64,000 nt of DNA from Gari tellinella (GCA_922989275.2 OV277868.1:50714216-50778215); one strand, 5' to 3'. Counted from the stretch's first letter, positions 30,889 to 42,666 are shown. The notes: generated by a model from the sequence alone, not told the origin. Translations and numbers: made by a program.

Positions 30889-31855
30889 TTAAAGTTTTTT
30901 GTGGGGTACAGTATTCACTTAACCAGAGACAAGCGTATACACTGTGTCTGACTTAACATGTTTCGTACACAGACTTTCCCACATGCTAAATTTAGAGCTT
31001 ATCCACGCTAAATTTAGAAATGATGACATAGTAACACAGCAATAATTTAGACTGCATCTCATTGTTTTGCCAGGCTTACACTCGCAAGATAGATGTGAAA
31101 AAATAACAGAACGCCAGTCTAGGCCATTGGCCGATAAGAGTACTGCATTTCAAGCAGGTGGTTATTGACCAGGATTTCTGATCATTCCTGATTGGTTAAA
31201 TTGTTTCATAGAGTTGCGGTCAAAAGACAAAACAGACCCGTCTGCGACGGGAAAAATGCTAATGATCGCCGTTTAGATAGCCAGCGAACTGAAAGTCCCA
31301 CTGTGGTGTATACAAAATGATATTCGTAGTGAAAACAGGTAGAAAGATTGATCGACACCTTCGGGTCTAATCACAAAACAATGACATATGACATTCTTTT
31401 TAAACCCTCACGTCATCTTCTTTCAAACCATCTGCATAAATATATGTTAATGTAACTTTCTTTACATATAGAATCTTAATTATAAGGCTTCAAAACTGCG
31501 TAGTCGAGTGAACTCTTGTTTCATAAATTTCGCACCGAAATGCCGAATATACCACAGTCAACAATCGAATATGCTAACTTTTTATTGTCAACTACTAGTC
31601 TGATTCTGTATTATTGAGAAAAACAGTCAAGATTTCCAGTGTTTGAACACGAATTTGCATAACTTATTCCTGATGCCCCCTACGTTTTTATCATTTAACT
31701 ACCGACAGGCAAGGGACCAGCTAAGAAACATACGTCACCGGTGCGCCAATAAATAGTTCAAATTTGACTATCGCCTCAGCACGTACGAAGATAGTGAACA
31801 AGGGAAAATGTGCCTTGGGTTGTTTAACATTTGATTGTCGATGGCTCGAACCCAC
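30889..31855. other. Gene-free stretch
   Basis: Nearly 1 kb with no supported ORF, hairpin element or repeat match; among the least repetitive DNA in the window. Confidence 0.5.
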
Positions 31856-32139
31856 TTAACCCATTCATTTGCATGACGTTATCATTTTGAAACAATTATC
31901 GTTTGCCTTTTACCTCTCAAACCTAAATTTACGTATTTTAAGTCAAATAGTAATCCTACCGAATATTCGAATACCAAAATCCCTATACGTTGACATCCCT
32001 AGTCTTGACTAAAGCTTCATTGAAACGAGTGGTAAACAGTTTGGATCCTGATCATACGCTGCGTTACGTGGCGTCTGATCAGGATCCAAAATGTTTGCAA
32101 ATAACTAGTGTAGTCAAAGTACGGCAGTGAAGGGTTTAA
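31856..32139. mobile_element. Family B MITE with left-arm insert
   Basis: TTAACCCATTCATTTGC to CGGCAGTGAAGGGTTTAA. Core 1 centre GCTGCGTTACGTGGC. About 60 extra bases (31949-32012) interrupt the left arm. Confidence 0.78.
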
Positions 32140-32179
32140 ACTCTTTCCCTCAGCTTGTTTTCAGTTTTTTAGGCAGGTA

Positions 32180-32425
32180 CAGTGGAGAATCTGTTATTCT
32201 TTCCCGTTTAAACGCAAACGTACGCAAACGCAAAGCACTAAAACGTAGAAAATAACAACTTTTGGACAATTCTGATATTTCATGTTTATCTTGGTGGTAA
32301 ACAGTTTGGAGCCTGATCAGACGCCGGGTTACCCGGCGTCTGATCTGGCTCCAAACTGTTTTTATTGGAAATAATAGTTTTAGCGTAAACGCGTTTATTG
32401 GGAAAGAATAACAGATTCTCCACTG
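32180..32425 (-). mobile_element. Family A MITE
   Basis: CAGTGGAGAATCTGTTATTC to AACAGATTCTCCACTG, TA on both sides. Core 1 intact. It appears to split a worn family C arm (CTCAGCTTGTTTTCAG, then AGCTGCTTGTGTC). Confidence 0.92.
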
Positions 32426-32466
32426 TAGCTGCTTGTGTCTAGCAGAAAAATACCTTTTTGAAATCC

Positions 32467-32825
32467 CTTAACCCTATTGCTCTCAACGACGCTAAAAAGC
32501 GCGTTTACAATCAGTTTGGAGCCTGATCAGACGCCGCGTTACGCGGCGTCTGATAAGGATCCAAACTGTTTGACACTCGTTTGAAATTTCTTGAGTCATA
32601 CTGTCTGATTTTTTAACTTTCAAACGACATTGCAAACAATAAAATTGAATTCTTAAGTTTTAAACAATTGTCGTCTGCATTTATCTTTCAAATTTAATAT
32701 TTAGGTAGTTTGACTGAAGAAATATAGAAATGAATGTCAAGTAGTGCTGATCCTGGTCAGACGCCGCAGGATCAAAACTGTCTGTAAATTACTCTTGTAC
32801 TCGGGATAAACCAGCAAAGGGGTTA
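32467..32825. mobile_element. Two joined family B elements
   Basis: First copy: TTAACCCTATTGCTC, perfect core 1, TTGCAAACAATAAAATTG. The second runs from CAATTGTCGTCTGCATTT to CAGCAAAGGGGTTAA, its hairpin cut to CCTGGTCAGACGCCGCAGG. The junction is near 32652. Confidence 0.7.
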
Positions 32826-33274
32826 AGCAGTCAACTTCACGATGCACAAAAAGTTTTGTATGACTCGATTTTGTCGAAGTAGAAACATGGACAAGCACAT
32901 CTGTGACCACTGGATTAACCTGAATTTCTCTGGGCACAAGAATTTACTTGAACTACGAGGCCCCACTCGACCAAGGCGTGTATTGATACCTTGAGAGAGC
33001 GGTGACTGCATGTTTTCGTCAATCGAATTTTTTGGGTGCCATATGTAAGCTGCTATATCTGAGAGTCGAAGTAGTCTCCCTAGGGAGACACAAACTATAG
33101 TTTCAATTTGTCGCCCTATGACCAAAGGAGGTTAATTGTCAGAAGACGGCTGATTTTCATCTTTATTTAATGGTCTAATGAGCACGCAGAATAAAAAGTA
33201 TAGGATAAAAGAAATGTGTTTCCCCCTCCGCCATCCGAAACTTCCTGTTAATAGCAGTTCGGATTTCAACTTGT
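32826..33274. other. Unassigned; 100-codon minus-strand ORF
   Basis: An ORF of 100 codons (33125 to 32823, minus) has no recognised domain. CTCCCTAGGGAG is a perfect 12-bp palindrome at about 33076. It could be a decayed exon, but no support was found. Confidence 0.3.
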
Positions 33275-33485
33275 TTAACCCTCTCGATTCCATAAGAGAC
33301 GAAATTCAACTTTTCAAACAGTTTGGAGTCTGATCAGACGCCGCGTTACGCGGCGTCTGATCAGTCTCCAAACTGTTTGCAATTATTTCGATATTTCTAC
33401 AATCAAAACTTCAAAATTTAAATTTTGCGTTAAATTTCGGACGAGAGAATTGAGTAGACTATATAATTACTGCGAAATGGGTTAA
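33275..33485. mobile_element. Family B MITE
   Basis: TTAACCCTCTCGATTCC to GCGAAATGGGTTAA. Perfect core 1 with GGAGTCTGATC/GATCAGTCTCC, except one asymmetric base. Confidence 0.83.
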
Positions 33486-33990
33486 ATATATGGTTGTATT
33501 TTGTGGTGAAACGGTTAAATGAGTTTTATTTCCCCGTAAATACCTTACGACTTGAGATGAATTTGTATAGTCAATTACTTCCTAATAAGAAACCTAGTAA
33601 CCCGGTATCTGAGCAGGACCTAAATTGTTGGAGGCTGGTATTGAAGGTTCTTACGCTTTTTGCAAACGCGGTGTCTGATCTGGATCTAAGCTGTTTGCAA
33701 CTCAAGCTTTTTCGCAGACGTTATTTGTTAAAGCAGGCGACAATTCAGCATGATATTAATGAATACTAAATTTGAAAACAAAACGCAGACGAGAAATATA
33801 TAAGCGGACGATAATGTAGCAAAGAAAGATTTAATTGCAAATAGTTTCGTCCCACACTAGTTTCTCATCAGGATCCAAACTGTTTGACACTCAGACCCTG
33901 TTATGAAAAGAAATTTTGAAGAAAAAAACACAAAAAACAGCAGCAGACGATAATTGATAGAGATGAAAAAAATACCCAGCATGCAAAGAG
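33486..33990. mobile_element. Worn B/A-type hairpin remnants
   Basis: Scattered words: GTAACCCGGTATCTGAGCAGG, GCGGTGTCTGATCTGG, AGCAGGCGACAATTC, TCATCAGGATCCAAACTG. Boundaries cannot be set. Confidence 0.4.
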
Positions 33991-34151
33991 ATAACACTAC
34001 TTCCATTGTGGATGGACTCATCTTTCATGCCAAATGAAAGATTACTGAACACTGTTTGGGGACATACGTGTTAGTGTATTTGCTAGGATGATGGATGGAT
34101 AAAACATAGAAAGTATCCATACATCATGTTTCCCTGCATAATGCATGAATT

Positions 34152-34378
34152 GTTTAACCCTTTAACCCATTACCACATAAATACACCTTTTTATTCTTTT
34201 TATTCTTCATACATAACGAATGTAGTAAACAGATAGGAAGTCATGCACATGAATTCTAAAATGTGTTTTCGGTACCTTTCAAGATGGAAAATGAATAAAA
34301 GTATTCTGTTTTACTTTCAAGCTGCTTTATGCGCTGTCCTACTTTCAAAACTAGATACAGACTATGGGTAACGGGTTA
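34152..34378. mobile_element. Worn family C element, reverse
   Basis: TTAACCCATTACCACATAAAT to CAGACTATGGGTAACGGGTTA. The hairpin is mostly lost (TTCTGTTTTACTTTCAAGC remains). Confidence 0.5.
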
Positions 34379-34729
34379 CTTGCTATCCTTCATTATCGAC
34401 TGCTTAAGCCCGTCACACAATAAATACGTATTTTTACGTCCTTAACTTATTCATCCACTAAAGAAAATAGTTCCAATGGCAGTTGGAAGATTAAAGCAAG
34501 CATTCTCATGTGTTTACTTTCAACATGCTATAAGTTTCCATCGTGGAACCGCGAGTACGATAGTTATAATATTTACAAACAGTTTGCACCCTAGTTCCAA
34601 GATCATTCTCTAATACTTTGTTTGTTTTCTATCTAAAACTATAATATTTGACATCTTTGACACAGAAAAATTACTTTTGATTTTGATCGGAGTGTTTTAT
34701 CGCATACATGCTTGGACTTTGAAAAAAAA

Positions 34730-34980
34730 AGGGCTGTCATAAGTTAACATGAAAAATCCTAAGATTTCCAAATGTGCATTTTTCAAGTGCGATTTTACTA
34801 ATCGTACCTTTACCCCATAACCTGTTTCTAGTTTTGTTGACATGCGACTACTTAAAGCATGCTGTAAATAAAGCAGCATGCGCCCTAAGGCGCATTCTGC
34901 TTCACTTTCTGCCTGCTTTAAGCTACCATGTACTGGAAAAAAATCCGAAGATTTAGGATATCCGGAGAAATGGCAGCCCT
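34730..34980. mobile_element. Family F MITE
   Basis: AGGGCTGTCATAAGTTAAC to GAAATGGCAGCCCT. Core 2 with several unpaired changes (GCATGCTGTAAATAAAG). Confidence 0.82.
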
Positions 34981-35107
34981 GAAAAACTTGACAGGAATCT
35001 TGGCCTTTGGAGATGTAGCCTGTGGCAGATATTATGTTGATGAAAAATGAATACTCTCTGTGAAGAAGACTGGTGTAGAGTATTGGTCACATGATGAGAT
35101 ATTAAAA

Positions 35108-35480
35108 CCTTTCATGGTCAAATTAATCGTGAGATTTTACCTATTCACCGCCATATGGTCGTCTGCTTCAATATTGTTGTCTGCAATATCGTTTCAAAGT
35201 TAGATTTAAGGCAGTATAACTGACGACATTTCAAAACAACCCTTTCATGGTCAAATTTATCGTGATATTTTTACCTATTCACCGCCATATTGTCGTCTGC
35301 TTCAATATTGTTGTCTGCAATGTCGTTTCAAAGTCAGATTTCAGGCAGTATAACTGACGTTATTTTAAAACAAGTGGCAACAGTTTTGGTCCTGATCAGA
35401 CGCCGCGTTACGCGGCGTCTGGTCAGGATCAAAACTGTTTGCAAATGCGCTTTATGACGTCAGTGAGAGTGAAAAGTTAA
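35108..35480. mobile_element. Family B2 MITE with duplicated left arm
   Basis: CCTTTCATGGTCAAATT occurs at 35108 and 35241: a 133-bp tandem duplication of the whole left arm. A core 1 hairpin (GCCGCGTTACGCGGC) follows, then TCAGTGAGAGTGAAAAGTTAA. Confidence 0.85.
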
Positions 35481-35639
35481 AAGTGACATGATGAGAAACT
35501 ATCAGCTTTTATCCACGAATGATTAAGATGAGAACAAAGATGTGCAATATATGAAGGAAATGTAATCTATTATAAAAAATGAATTTTGATATTGTTACAA
35601 ATGTACAACCTAATACATGTATTCACATGTATGAATAGT

Positions 35640-35842
35640 TTAGCCCGTGTCTTGCCTTACCCAACGTACAATGGTTATTTGCAAACAGTCGAATCCTGAT
35701 CAGACAACGCGTGACGCGACGTGTGAACAGGATACAAACTTTATGATTTTTTTAAGTCAAAATACCTAAATATAAATTTTGAGAAACAAAAGCAGATGAC
35801 AATCGTTTTAAAACTGATGACGTCATAGCAGTGAATGTGTTA
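35640..35842. mobile_element. Worn family B MITE
   Basis: TGCCTTACCCAACGTACAATGG, a mutated core 1 (GACAACGCGTGACGCGACG), GTCATAGCAGTGAATGTGTTAA. Confidence 0.7.
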
Positions 35843-35955
35843 ATGTAATATGATGTGATTCTTTGGAAACATGATCGTGCTATAAAAGTATTATTACATT
35901 AAGACGATCGTAATATGGGACCATCATAGCAAAATATATATCTCATACATGGCTA

Positions 35956-36202
35956 CGGTGGAGAACATGTTATTCAGTTCCGTTTAAACGAAACTAAACG
36001 CAAACACAATGCAATAAAATGTAAAAAATGACAGCTCCCTGAAAATTCTCAACAACATTTTTTATCTTAGTGGCAAACAGTTTGGAGCCTGATCAAACGC
36101 CGGGTAACCCGGCGTCTGATCTGGCTCCAAACTGTTCGCCAATGAAAATAATTGGCTGAGCCCAAACGCGTTTAGTGGAAAAGGACAGCATCTTCTCAAC
36201 TC
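35956..36202 (-). mobile_element. Family A MITE, moderately worn
   Basis: CGGTGGAGAACATGTTATTC to CATCTTCTCAACTC, TA on both sides. Core 1 intact (GCCGGGTAACCCGGC). Confidence 0.83.
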
Positions 36203-36756
36203 TATGGCTCGTGTGGCATATACCCCTTCAGTGCCTTGGGGTCACAGGGCAGAGCCACTTGTAACAGCTTGGACCAGATGCCTGATGGCTCAAACCTAAC
36301 TGGAATTTAAACACTTTCGTCGCGATAAAATGAAGTCGAAGGTGCATTCATTTTGCTGTTTCTTCAATCATATTTAAAGACATCTCCTGACGACCTTGCG
36401 ACCATAACGCCTTGCCAGACAATTTTCTTGCAAAAAGCATGGATATTATGGACATGCAGTAGCAAAGAACCATTGAAGCTTCTCGTGTGAGACCCAACCT
36501 TTATATTTGATAGTTTGGTTAGAAATAACCATTTAAAATCACTAGAGAATGAGTATGATCTGAGCCCCACGAGGTAATTTGAGATTGGGCTAACATGTGC
36601 TGCAGGCTTTGACAGTAAAATTTCACATCTATCCAGACAGACAATGGGGGTGGGGGTAGTCCATCAAAGGACTGAGGAAAAGTCTGTAAAACAAAAAAGC
36701 AAACATCCGCGGGGATTTCTTAGCTGACGATATTATTGAAGTAAAGAGAAATCATA
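36203..36756. other. No gene recognised
   Basis: A 68-codon minus-strand ORF (36364-36570) has no known motif; GGGGGTGGGGG is a short G-rich word near 36645. Confidence 0.35.
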
Positions 36757-36904
36757 CAGTTTGACACTCGTACCGGTACTTCATAAGTCATACTATCTTA
36801 AATTTAACTTTGCAATGATCTTGTAGGCAACAGTATTGAAGCAGTCGACATAATGACGGTGTACGGGTAAAAACCTCATGATTAATTTGACGCCGAAAGG
36901 GTTA
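36757..36904. mobile_element. Family B2 right half
   Basis: CAGTTTGACACTCG, TCATACTATCTTAAATTTAAC, GAAGCAGTCGACATAATGACGG and GCCGAAAGGGTTAA; the hairpin and left arm are gone. Confidence 0.6.
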
Positions 36905-37033
36905 ACCCTTTCATTGCTAAATTTCATCGTCTCCAAATAACCCATTCATCACTATGATGTCGTCTAATTTAAAATAGTGGCCTGCACGTTTCTTTCAAAA
37001 CTAGATGTGACACAAAATGTAAGTTAAGCACAT

Positions 37034-37295
37034 GATGTAACAGAGCTGCCATAAGTTGATGATAAAAATCCTAAGTTTTCAATTTTTCAGACGAAATTTT
37101 ACTAACCGTACCATTACCCTATAGTCTGTTTCTTGCTTTGAAGACAAATGACTGCTTAAAACAGGTTGAAAGTAAAGCAGAATGCGCCTTAAGGCGCATT
37201 CTGCTTTACTTTCAGCCTGTTTTAAGCTACGATCTGCTAGGATAAACATCCGAATACTTAGGAAAAATCCGGAGAAATGGCAGCCCTGATGTAAT
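37034..37295. mobile_element. Family F MITE with 8-bp target duplication
   Basis: The element is 37042-37287 (AGAGCTGCCATAAG to GAAATGGCAGCCCT), flanked by GATGTAAC and GATGTAAT. Core 2 perfect with GCGCCTTAAGGCGC. Best evidence that family F uses a hAT-type target. Confidence 0.9.
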
Positions 37296-37498
37296 CATAT
37301 TATAGGTTAGAGACACAGTTCGTGTTTTATGATAATTAACTAATGAGTCTTTATCACAAGACTAGATGTAGGTTATTCAGATAAATAACATCATCAATTA
37401 CATCGTATGGCTAATTGCTGTGCTGTAACAAACAGTGTCACGTTGGTTTCGGCAGTCTGATTGGGACACAGTATCAAACACCAGGCACTTCACGGGAA

Positions 37499-38112
37499 AG
37501 AGAGACAGACAGACAGAGCCAGACAGAGACATAGACAGACATACAGGGACAGAGTTTGGGAGAGAAATACAGAGGGAGGGATATACAGACAGAGTGAGAG
37601 GAGAGTCAGAGTGAGAGGCTGAGGGAGAAACAGAGAGGGGATAGAGACATATATAGAGACAAACAGACAGACACAGCCAGTGAGAGAGAGGAATACGATG
37701 AGAAAGACAGAGAGCTACAGACAAAGACAGACAGAAGGACAGACAAATACAGAGGGAGGGAGAGAAAAAGAGGGATGGAGAGATAGACAGACAGAGATGA
37801 CGAGAGAAAGAGAAATGAAGACAGAGGGGGATAGAGAGACATACATAATGAGAGAACATATAAACTGAGAAAGACAGAAACAGAGGAAAGTAGTGAGAGA
37901 AGCAGAGAGGTACAGACAGACAGAGACATAGAGATACAAAGGGACAGACAAATGCAGAGATTGAGAGAGGCAGATATACAGAGAGGGAGACAGACAGTTA
38001 GATAGGCAGATAGTCAAACAAACAAACAAACACACAGACAGACAGACAGACAGGGATATAGAGACAAACAGAAACGGATATGGACAGAGGGACAGAGACA
38101 TATAAACCAGAG
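37499..38112. repeat. AGAC/AGAG-rich microsatellite, 0.6 kb
   Basis: Nearly pure purine strand with interspersed AGACAGAC, GAGAGAGG and CATA words. It generates several long false ORFs on both strands. Confidence 0.95.
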
Positions 38113-38295
38113 TGACAGGCAGGTATACAGACATACAGAATAAGACAACTGAGGAGGGACAAGAGAATGCCACCAGGGGACCAGCTAATAATGTTATACC
38201 CCTTCAAAGGTCTAAGATCATGAGAACTCCCTGTATACAGTCCATTTATATCAAACAATGTTTTAAGGGTATTCTCGGTGTTCCATTTACATATA

Positions 38296-38542
38296 CAGTG
38301 GAGAAAATGTTATTCTTTCCCGTTTAAACGCAAAAGAAACGCAAACGCATTGCAACAAAATGAAGAAAACTACAACTTCTAGGCAATTCAGAATGTTGAT
38401 TTTTAATCTGGAAGGCAACCAGTTATGAGCCTGATCAGACGCCGGGTTACCCGGTGTCTGATCTGGCTCCAAATTGTTTGCATTGGAAATAATATATTTA
38501 GCGTAAACGCGTTTATTGGTAAGAATAACGTTTTCTCCACCG
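38296..38542 (-). mobile_element. Family A MITE
   Basis: CAGTGGAGAAAATGTTATTC to ACGTTTTCTCCACCG, TA on both sides. The hairpin outer arms are mismatched (AGTTATGAGCC versus GGCTCCAAATTG). Confidence 0.9.
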
Positions 38543-38739
38543 TAATTGTGTATACGGTTACGTTCCACTGTAACGACATTCAAACGGACAACTTTTGGCA
38601 TGAAATGTAGACGTGACAGCTAAAAAGGATGTTAGTAAATTTGAAACCATTTTGCTGTTACAGAAAAAATATGTTTCACCCGTTTACTATGCCTTCATTC
38701 ATTTTGGTTATGCCGAGAAGCAATTACAGTATTGTATAA

Positions 38740-38946
38740 ACACAATCTGCCCAAATGCAATAGTTATTTACAAATAAGTTGAATCCTGATCAGACGTCGC
38801 GTGGCGCGACGTCTGATCAATATCCAGACTGTTTGACACTCATTTCAACATTTTCTTCAATCAAAATACCTAAAATTTTAATTTGGAAAAATAAAAGCAG
38901 ACGACAATTGTTTCAAATTGATGACGTCATGGCAGTGAAGAGGTTA
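38740..38946. mobile_element. Family B MITE with matched arm changes
   Basis: AATGCAATAGTTATTTAC, a hairpin with GACGTCGCGTGGCGCGACGTC, GCAGACGACAATTG, GGCAGTGAAGAGGTTAA. The inner stem differs from family consensus by a C-to-T at 38797 paired with G-to-A at 38809. Confidence 0.8.
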
Positions 38947-39109
38947 AGTGATCGTAATTTAGCGAGACTTTAGTGTACAATATATAGTGATGTATTAGAT
39001 ACACATGAATTCGTCATGCTTTCATTGACACTGCTGACACCACTGCGAAACTTGAACATTTACCTCCATTTACCTCAATGACACTTGAAGATTGTTCACA
39101 TGCAACTTA

Positions 39110-39355
39110 CAGTGGAGAATCTGTTATTCTTTCCCGTTTAAACGCAAACGTACGCAAACGCAAAACACTAAAACGAAGAAAAGAACAACTTTTGGACAAT
39201 TCTGATAGTTCATGATTATCTTGGTTGCAAACAGTTTGGAGCCTGATCAGACGCCGGGTAACCCGGCGTCTGATCTGGCTCCAAACTGTTTGCACTGCAA
39301 ATAATAGTTTTAGCGTAAACGCGTTTATTGGGAATGAATAACACATTCTCCACTG
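39110..39355 (-). mobile_element. Family A MITE
   Basis: CAGTGGAGAATCTGTTATTC to AACACATTCTCCACTG, TA on both sides; core 1 perfect. Confidence 0.93.
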
Positions 39356-39392
39356 TACATGTAGGCCTACAGTGAAGAACACTCGTTCCCGC

Positions 39393-39631
39393 TTAAACTC
39401 TTTCACTGCCAAAAGTGCCAATGGGCGGCTTTGCAAACAGTTTGGATCCTGATCAGACGCCGCATGACGCGGCGTCTGATCAAGATCTTAACTGTTTGAC
39501 TATTGTATCACATTTCTTAAGTAAAAACAGCCCTAAGGCTGACTTTAAAATATTGCAGGCGACACTACCAACGAGACGATATTTTGATGGTAATAGGGTT
39601 GAAGCGATAAAAAGTGTCAGTGAAAGAGTTA
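39393..39631. mobile_element. Family B MITE
   Basis: TTAAACTCTTTCACTGCC to GTCAGTGAAAGAGTTACC. Core 1 with GCCGCATGACGCGGC. A trace of family A end (CAGTGAAGAACAC) precedes it at 39369. Confidence 0.77.
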
Positions 39632-40274
39632 CCGAAAATATTTATTTAGAGTCCAACTCTTAAAATGGCCTGGTATTTGAAATTAGAAAAGAAAAAACAA
39701 TGTACTCGTACAATGTATTGTTATTGTATAAAAGACCCAAACCTGTCTGTCAAACTATATAATCTTAATGGTGCAAAATATCATTGATGCAAATCTCCGA
39801 TAAATAATAAATGCTTTAAACAGTATGTGATCAGGTTTGATAAGTGTTTAGAAGTCAGCAAATAGGGCAATGCACTGTTTTACGCTACATGTGTATATCA
39901 GTTACTACTGATAATGTTTTTTGCACACGGTATCTCAAGTTTAGTTTAAACAGTGTTTTATTTCAAAATAGATATGTATATAGTCGTGACTTACAATACA
40001 TACAATTTTACATATAAATATCAGGATTAGAAAACATTTTTGATTCAAACTTATATAAATTCTTCTCAAGTTTCACTGCCTATCAAACAAACTTTAGGTT
40101 ATCTAACGTCGATTGTATTATTGCTTTATTCTTCCATACGTGTTTTGAAAGTTATGGTTAATGGTGCTACCAAGGAAAGTAAGATTTACCAATTGAAATT
40201 TTGCAGCATAACCTTCGATGTGCACAGTTTTTTTTTTTAACTACATCATGTTCTGATTGAGTGAAAAGCATAAT
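39632..40274. other. No feature recognised
   Basis: AT-rich; a T-run (40230-40239). Lies directly upstream of the LINE relic; its 5' part may belong to that LINE, but no motif is visible. Confidence 0.4.
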
Positions 40275-40579
40275 ATAGTCTCTATGAATGTGCAGGGACT
40301 AGGCGACATAGAGAAACGTACAGATGTCGTTAATTTTATTAACAGAAGGAAAAATTAAATATGCATGCTTCAAGATACACATTTAACTGTTAATGAGAAA
40401 AGTTACATAAGAAGTCAAATGCGGTTATGAGTGTTGTCAGTCTAATAGTTTTAGTATTCAATGATTAATTCTCTATTGTATACGTGTAATAACATTTATT
40501 TTGACTAATATTTATGGCCCTATTAGGGAAAGTCCTGCTTTTTACAATACCTTGAATGAAAGGATATCCGAATCTGATA

Positions 40580-40825
40580 CAGTGGAGAATCTGTTATTCT
40601 TTCCCAATAAACGCGTTTACGCTAAAACTATTATTTGCAGTGCAAACAGTTTGGAGCCAGATCAGACGCCGGGTAACCCGGCGTCTGATCAGGCTCTAAA
40701 CTGTTTGCCACCAAGATAAACAAGAATTATCAGCATTGTCCAAAAGTTGTTCTTTTCTATGTTTTAGTGTTTTGCGTTTGCGTACGTTTGCGTTTAAACG
40801 GGAAAGAATAACAGATTCTCCACTG
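40580..40825 (+). mobile_element. Family A MITE inside LINE
   Basis: CAGTGGAGAATCTGTTATTC to AACAGATTCTCCACTG, TA on both sides; core 1 with one arm base changed (GGCTCTAAAC). It splits the endonuclease coding remnant. Confidence 0.93.
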
Positions 40826-41064
40826 TAACTGAATTTGTATTGCTAGTGGAAATTTCAATTTCGCACTACATCCGGATATAGACTGTTTAGTTCATGTTCA
40901 TGTTAACACTCCTAATGCTCGAAATTATGTGCTGAGCCTCATAAGTGAAACACTTTGATAGACTATTGGAGAGAATCTCATCTTGAAACGATAGAATATA
41001 CGATTCATGCTTCAGATGAAATTCAGTTAAAATGCTTCAGCATCAACAGGTTTTAGAATACATT

Positions 41065-41314
41065 GTACTGTAAAACCAATTGTTTGTATTAACGCGTTAA
41101 TTCGCGAATGCGTTGCCTCGCGTCTCTAGTTTTGAAAATAGGTGACTTCTTAAAGCAGGTTGAAAGTAAAGCAGAATGTGCCTTAAGGCACATTCTGGTT
41201 TACTTTCAGCCTGCTTTAAGCTACCACCTGCTGTAAATATTGCATGATGTCGCGAATTAATACAAAATCGCATTACGCGAAATATTCAAGACGCGAAAAA
41301 TACCTGTTTTACAA
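41065..41314. mobile_element. Family H element carrying core 2
   Basis: The ends CTGTAAAACCAATTG and TACCTGTTTTACAAG pair. Inner blocks pair as TAACGCGTTAATTCGCGAATGC with GTCGCGAATTAATAC and GCATTACGCG. The centre is core 2 (GTGCCTTAAGGCAC) with its usual collar TAGTTTTGAAAATAGGTGAC. The ends differ from families C, F and D. Confidence 0.7.
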
Positions 41315-41971
41315 GACAAACATCTAAGTTAATATTATAAACGAAAACCAAACTAGCTTTCTTCAAAGTAAATATATGGCAACAAATAATAGATAGCTAC
41401 ACAATAATTTATACTGTTTTATACTAAACAAAAAGATATTGCAGGCCTTCTTCTTTACACTGACTCTGCTGCAGTGATTGATACTGTCTCATGGAGTTTT
41501 ATGAGTAAATTTTTAAATTTTGTTTAATTTGGGCCTTCAATAAGAAGATGGGATTAAAAAGAAGTATACAAATGTGGGATCCTGTGCAATAAAAATGACT
41601 TCATGTATGAGTATGACTCTGTGTTCCCTTTCAATTCCAAAGAAACGACCATGTTCAATGGAAAGCTTGAAATTAAGGCATCTGAATTTACATAAGACAT
41701 GAACAGTTTGTTAAGTCCAGAAATTAGAGTAGCCAAGATTGTTATGAATGATTTCTACTTTTGTAATCCACTTACAGTGTATGTATAGCTCTTTCGTGAA
41801 GAGTATACGTGGTTCTATATCGCACAATACAGAACGTATTTCTGTTCACAAATATATGCTCAAATTATAAGCGAATATTTCTTATAAAATATATCTAAAA
41901 TTACCAGCCAGTTCCTACTGAAGATTAGAATTAAAATACAGATAGTGAAAGACAATTTTAGAGGAATTACC

Positions 41972-42187
41972 TTGACCCTTTAATTATGGAGTTTATCGTG
42001 AGATTTTTGCCCCATAACTGCCAAAAATTATTGTCGTCTGCTTCAATTTGGTTGTCTGCAATATCGTGTCATAGTTAGATTTAAGGCAGTATGAATGACG
42101 TAAGTGATAAAAAAAAAAAAAGCCGCTTAACGCGGTGTCTGACCAAGATCAAACTTTACTGTTTACAAATGCGTTTTATTACGTATT
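41972..42187. mobile_element. Worn family B2 MITE
   Basis: TTGACCCTTTAATTATGG, GTCGTCTGCTTCAATTTGG, TAAGGCAGTATGAATGACG; the left half of the hairpin is replaced by an A-run (42107-42120). Confidence 0.65.
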
Positions 42188-42425
42188 TCATATGTGAACC
42201 TAAAGCAAGCCGACATAAAAGTACAATCCTTCAAAGGCATTCTATTCTATTTTCAACCTATAATTGGTAGCATATTTTAAAAAGTCGAAACTGGCATTGG
42301 ATGATCATAGATAAAGTGATGTCGTTCGGTTTTAGAACACACTATTGGCGCTATATGACCTATTTGGTGTCGTAAAACTTATTCAATTATTAATTATAAA
42401 CCCACGTTTTATATTTCGCAGCGTA

Positions 42426-42666
42426 CAGTGGCGAAAACGTTATTTTTTCCCGTTTAAACGCAAACAAAACGCAAAATATAAAAATGTAAAAAATGAAAAC
42501 TTTTTGACAATTCTGACTTTTCATTTTCATCTGAGTGGCAAACAGTTTGGAGCCTGATCAGACGCCGGGTAACCCGGCGTCTGATCTTGTTCCACACTGT
42601 TTGCAATGGAAATAATAGTTTTAGCGTAAACGCGTTTATTGGGAAAGAATAACGTTTTCTCCACTG
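42426..42666 (-). mobile_element. Family A MITE
   Basis: CAGTGGCGAAAACGTTATTT to ACGTTTTCTCCACTG, TA on both sides; core 1 centre intact. Confidence 0.9.

Larger units (their letters stand above)
40275..41600 (+). pseudogene. LINE endonuclease and RT remnant, twice interrupted
   Basis: From about 40284 the plus strand reads NVQGLGDIEKRTDVVNFI, a stop, CMLQDTHLTVNEKSYIRS, then LTNIYGPIRESPAFYNTL (40499-40560). After a family A insertion come GNFNFALHPDIDCL and NTPNARNYVLSLISETL (about 40850-40955). This is the order of an APE-type endonuclease: N-x-x-G-L, Q-D/E-T-H, N-x-Y-G-P, then G-D-F-N with the D lost. After the family H insertion, AGLLLYTDSAAVIDTVSWSF (about 41434-41500) matches the RT palm block usually written L-x-D-F-x-K-A-F-D, then KFLNF and FGPSI. 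The stretch between the two domains is deleted. Stops and frame changes show it is dead. The lineage is not resolved. Confidence 0.8.

Noticed and set aside
32823..33125. 100-codon minus-strand ORF
   Set aside because: Longest ORF in its area but no known domain; chance or decayed exon cannot be separated by eye.
37398..38258. Long overlapping ORFs on both strands, up to 153 codons
   Set aside because: They are translations of the AGAC/AGAG microsatellite (low-complexity Ser/Leu/Cys or Arg/Glu/Thr), not genes.
26317..42666. CRISPR-like array of palindromic repeats
   Set aside because: Palindromes are irregularly spaced, of different families, with transposon ends and target duplications.
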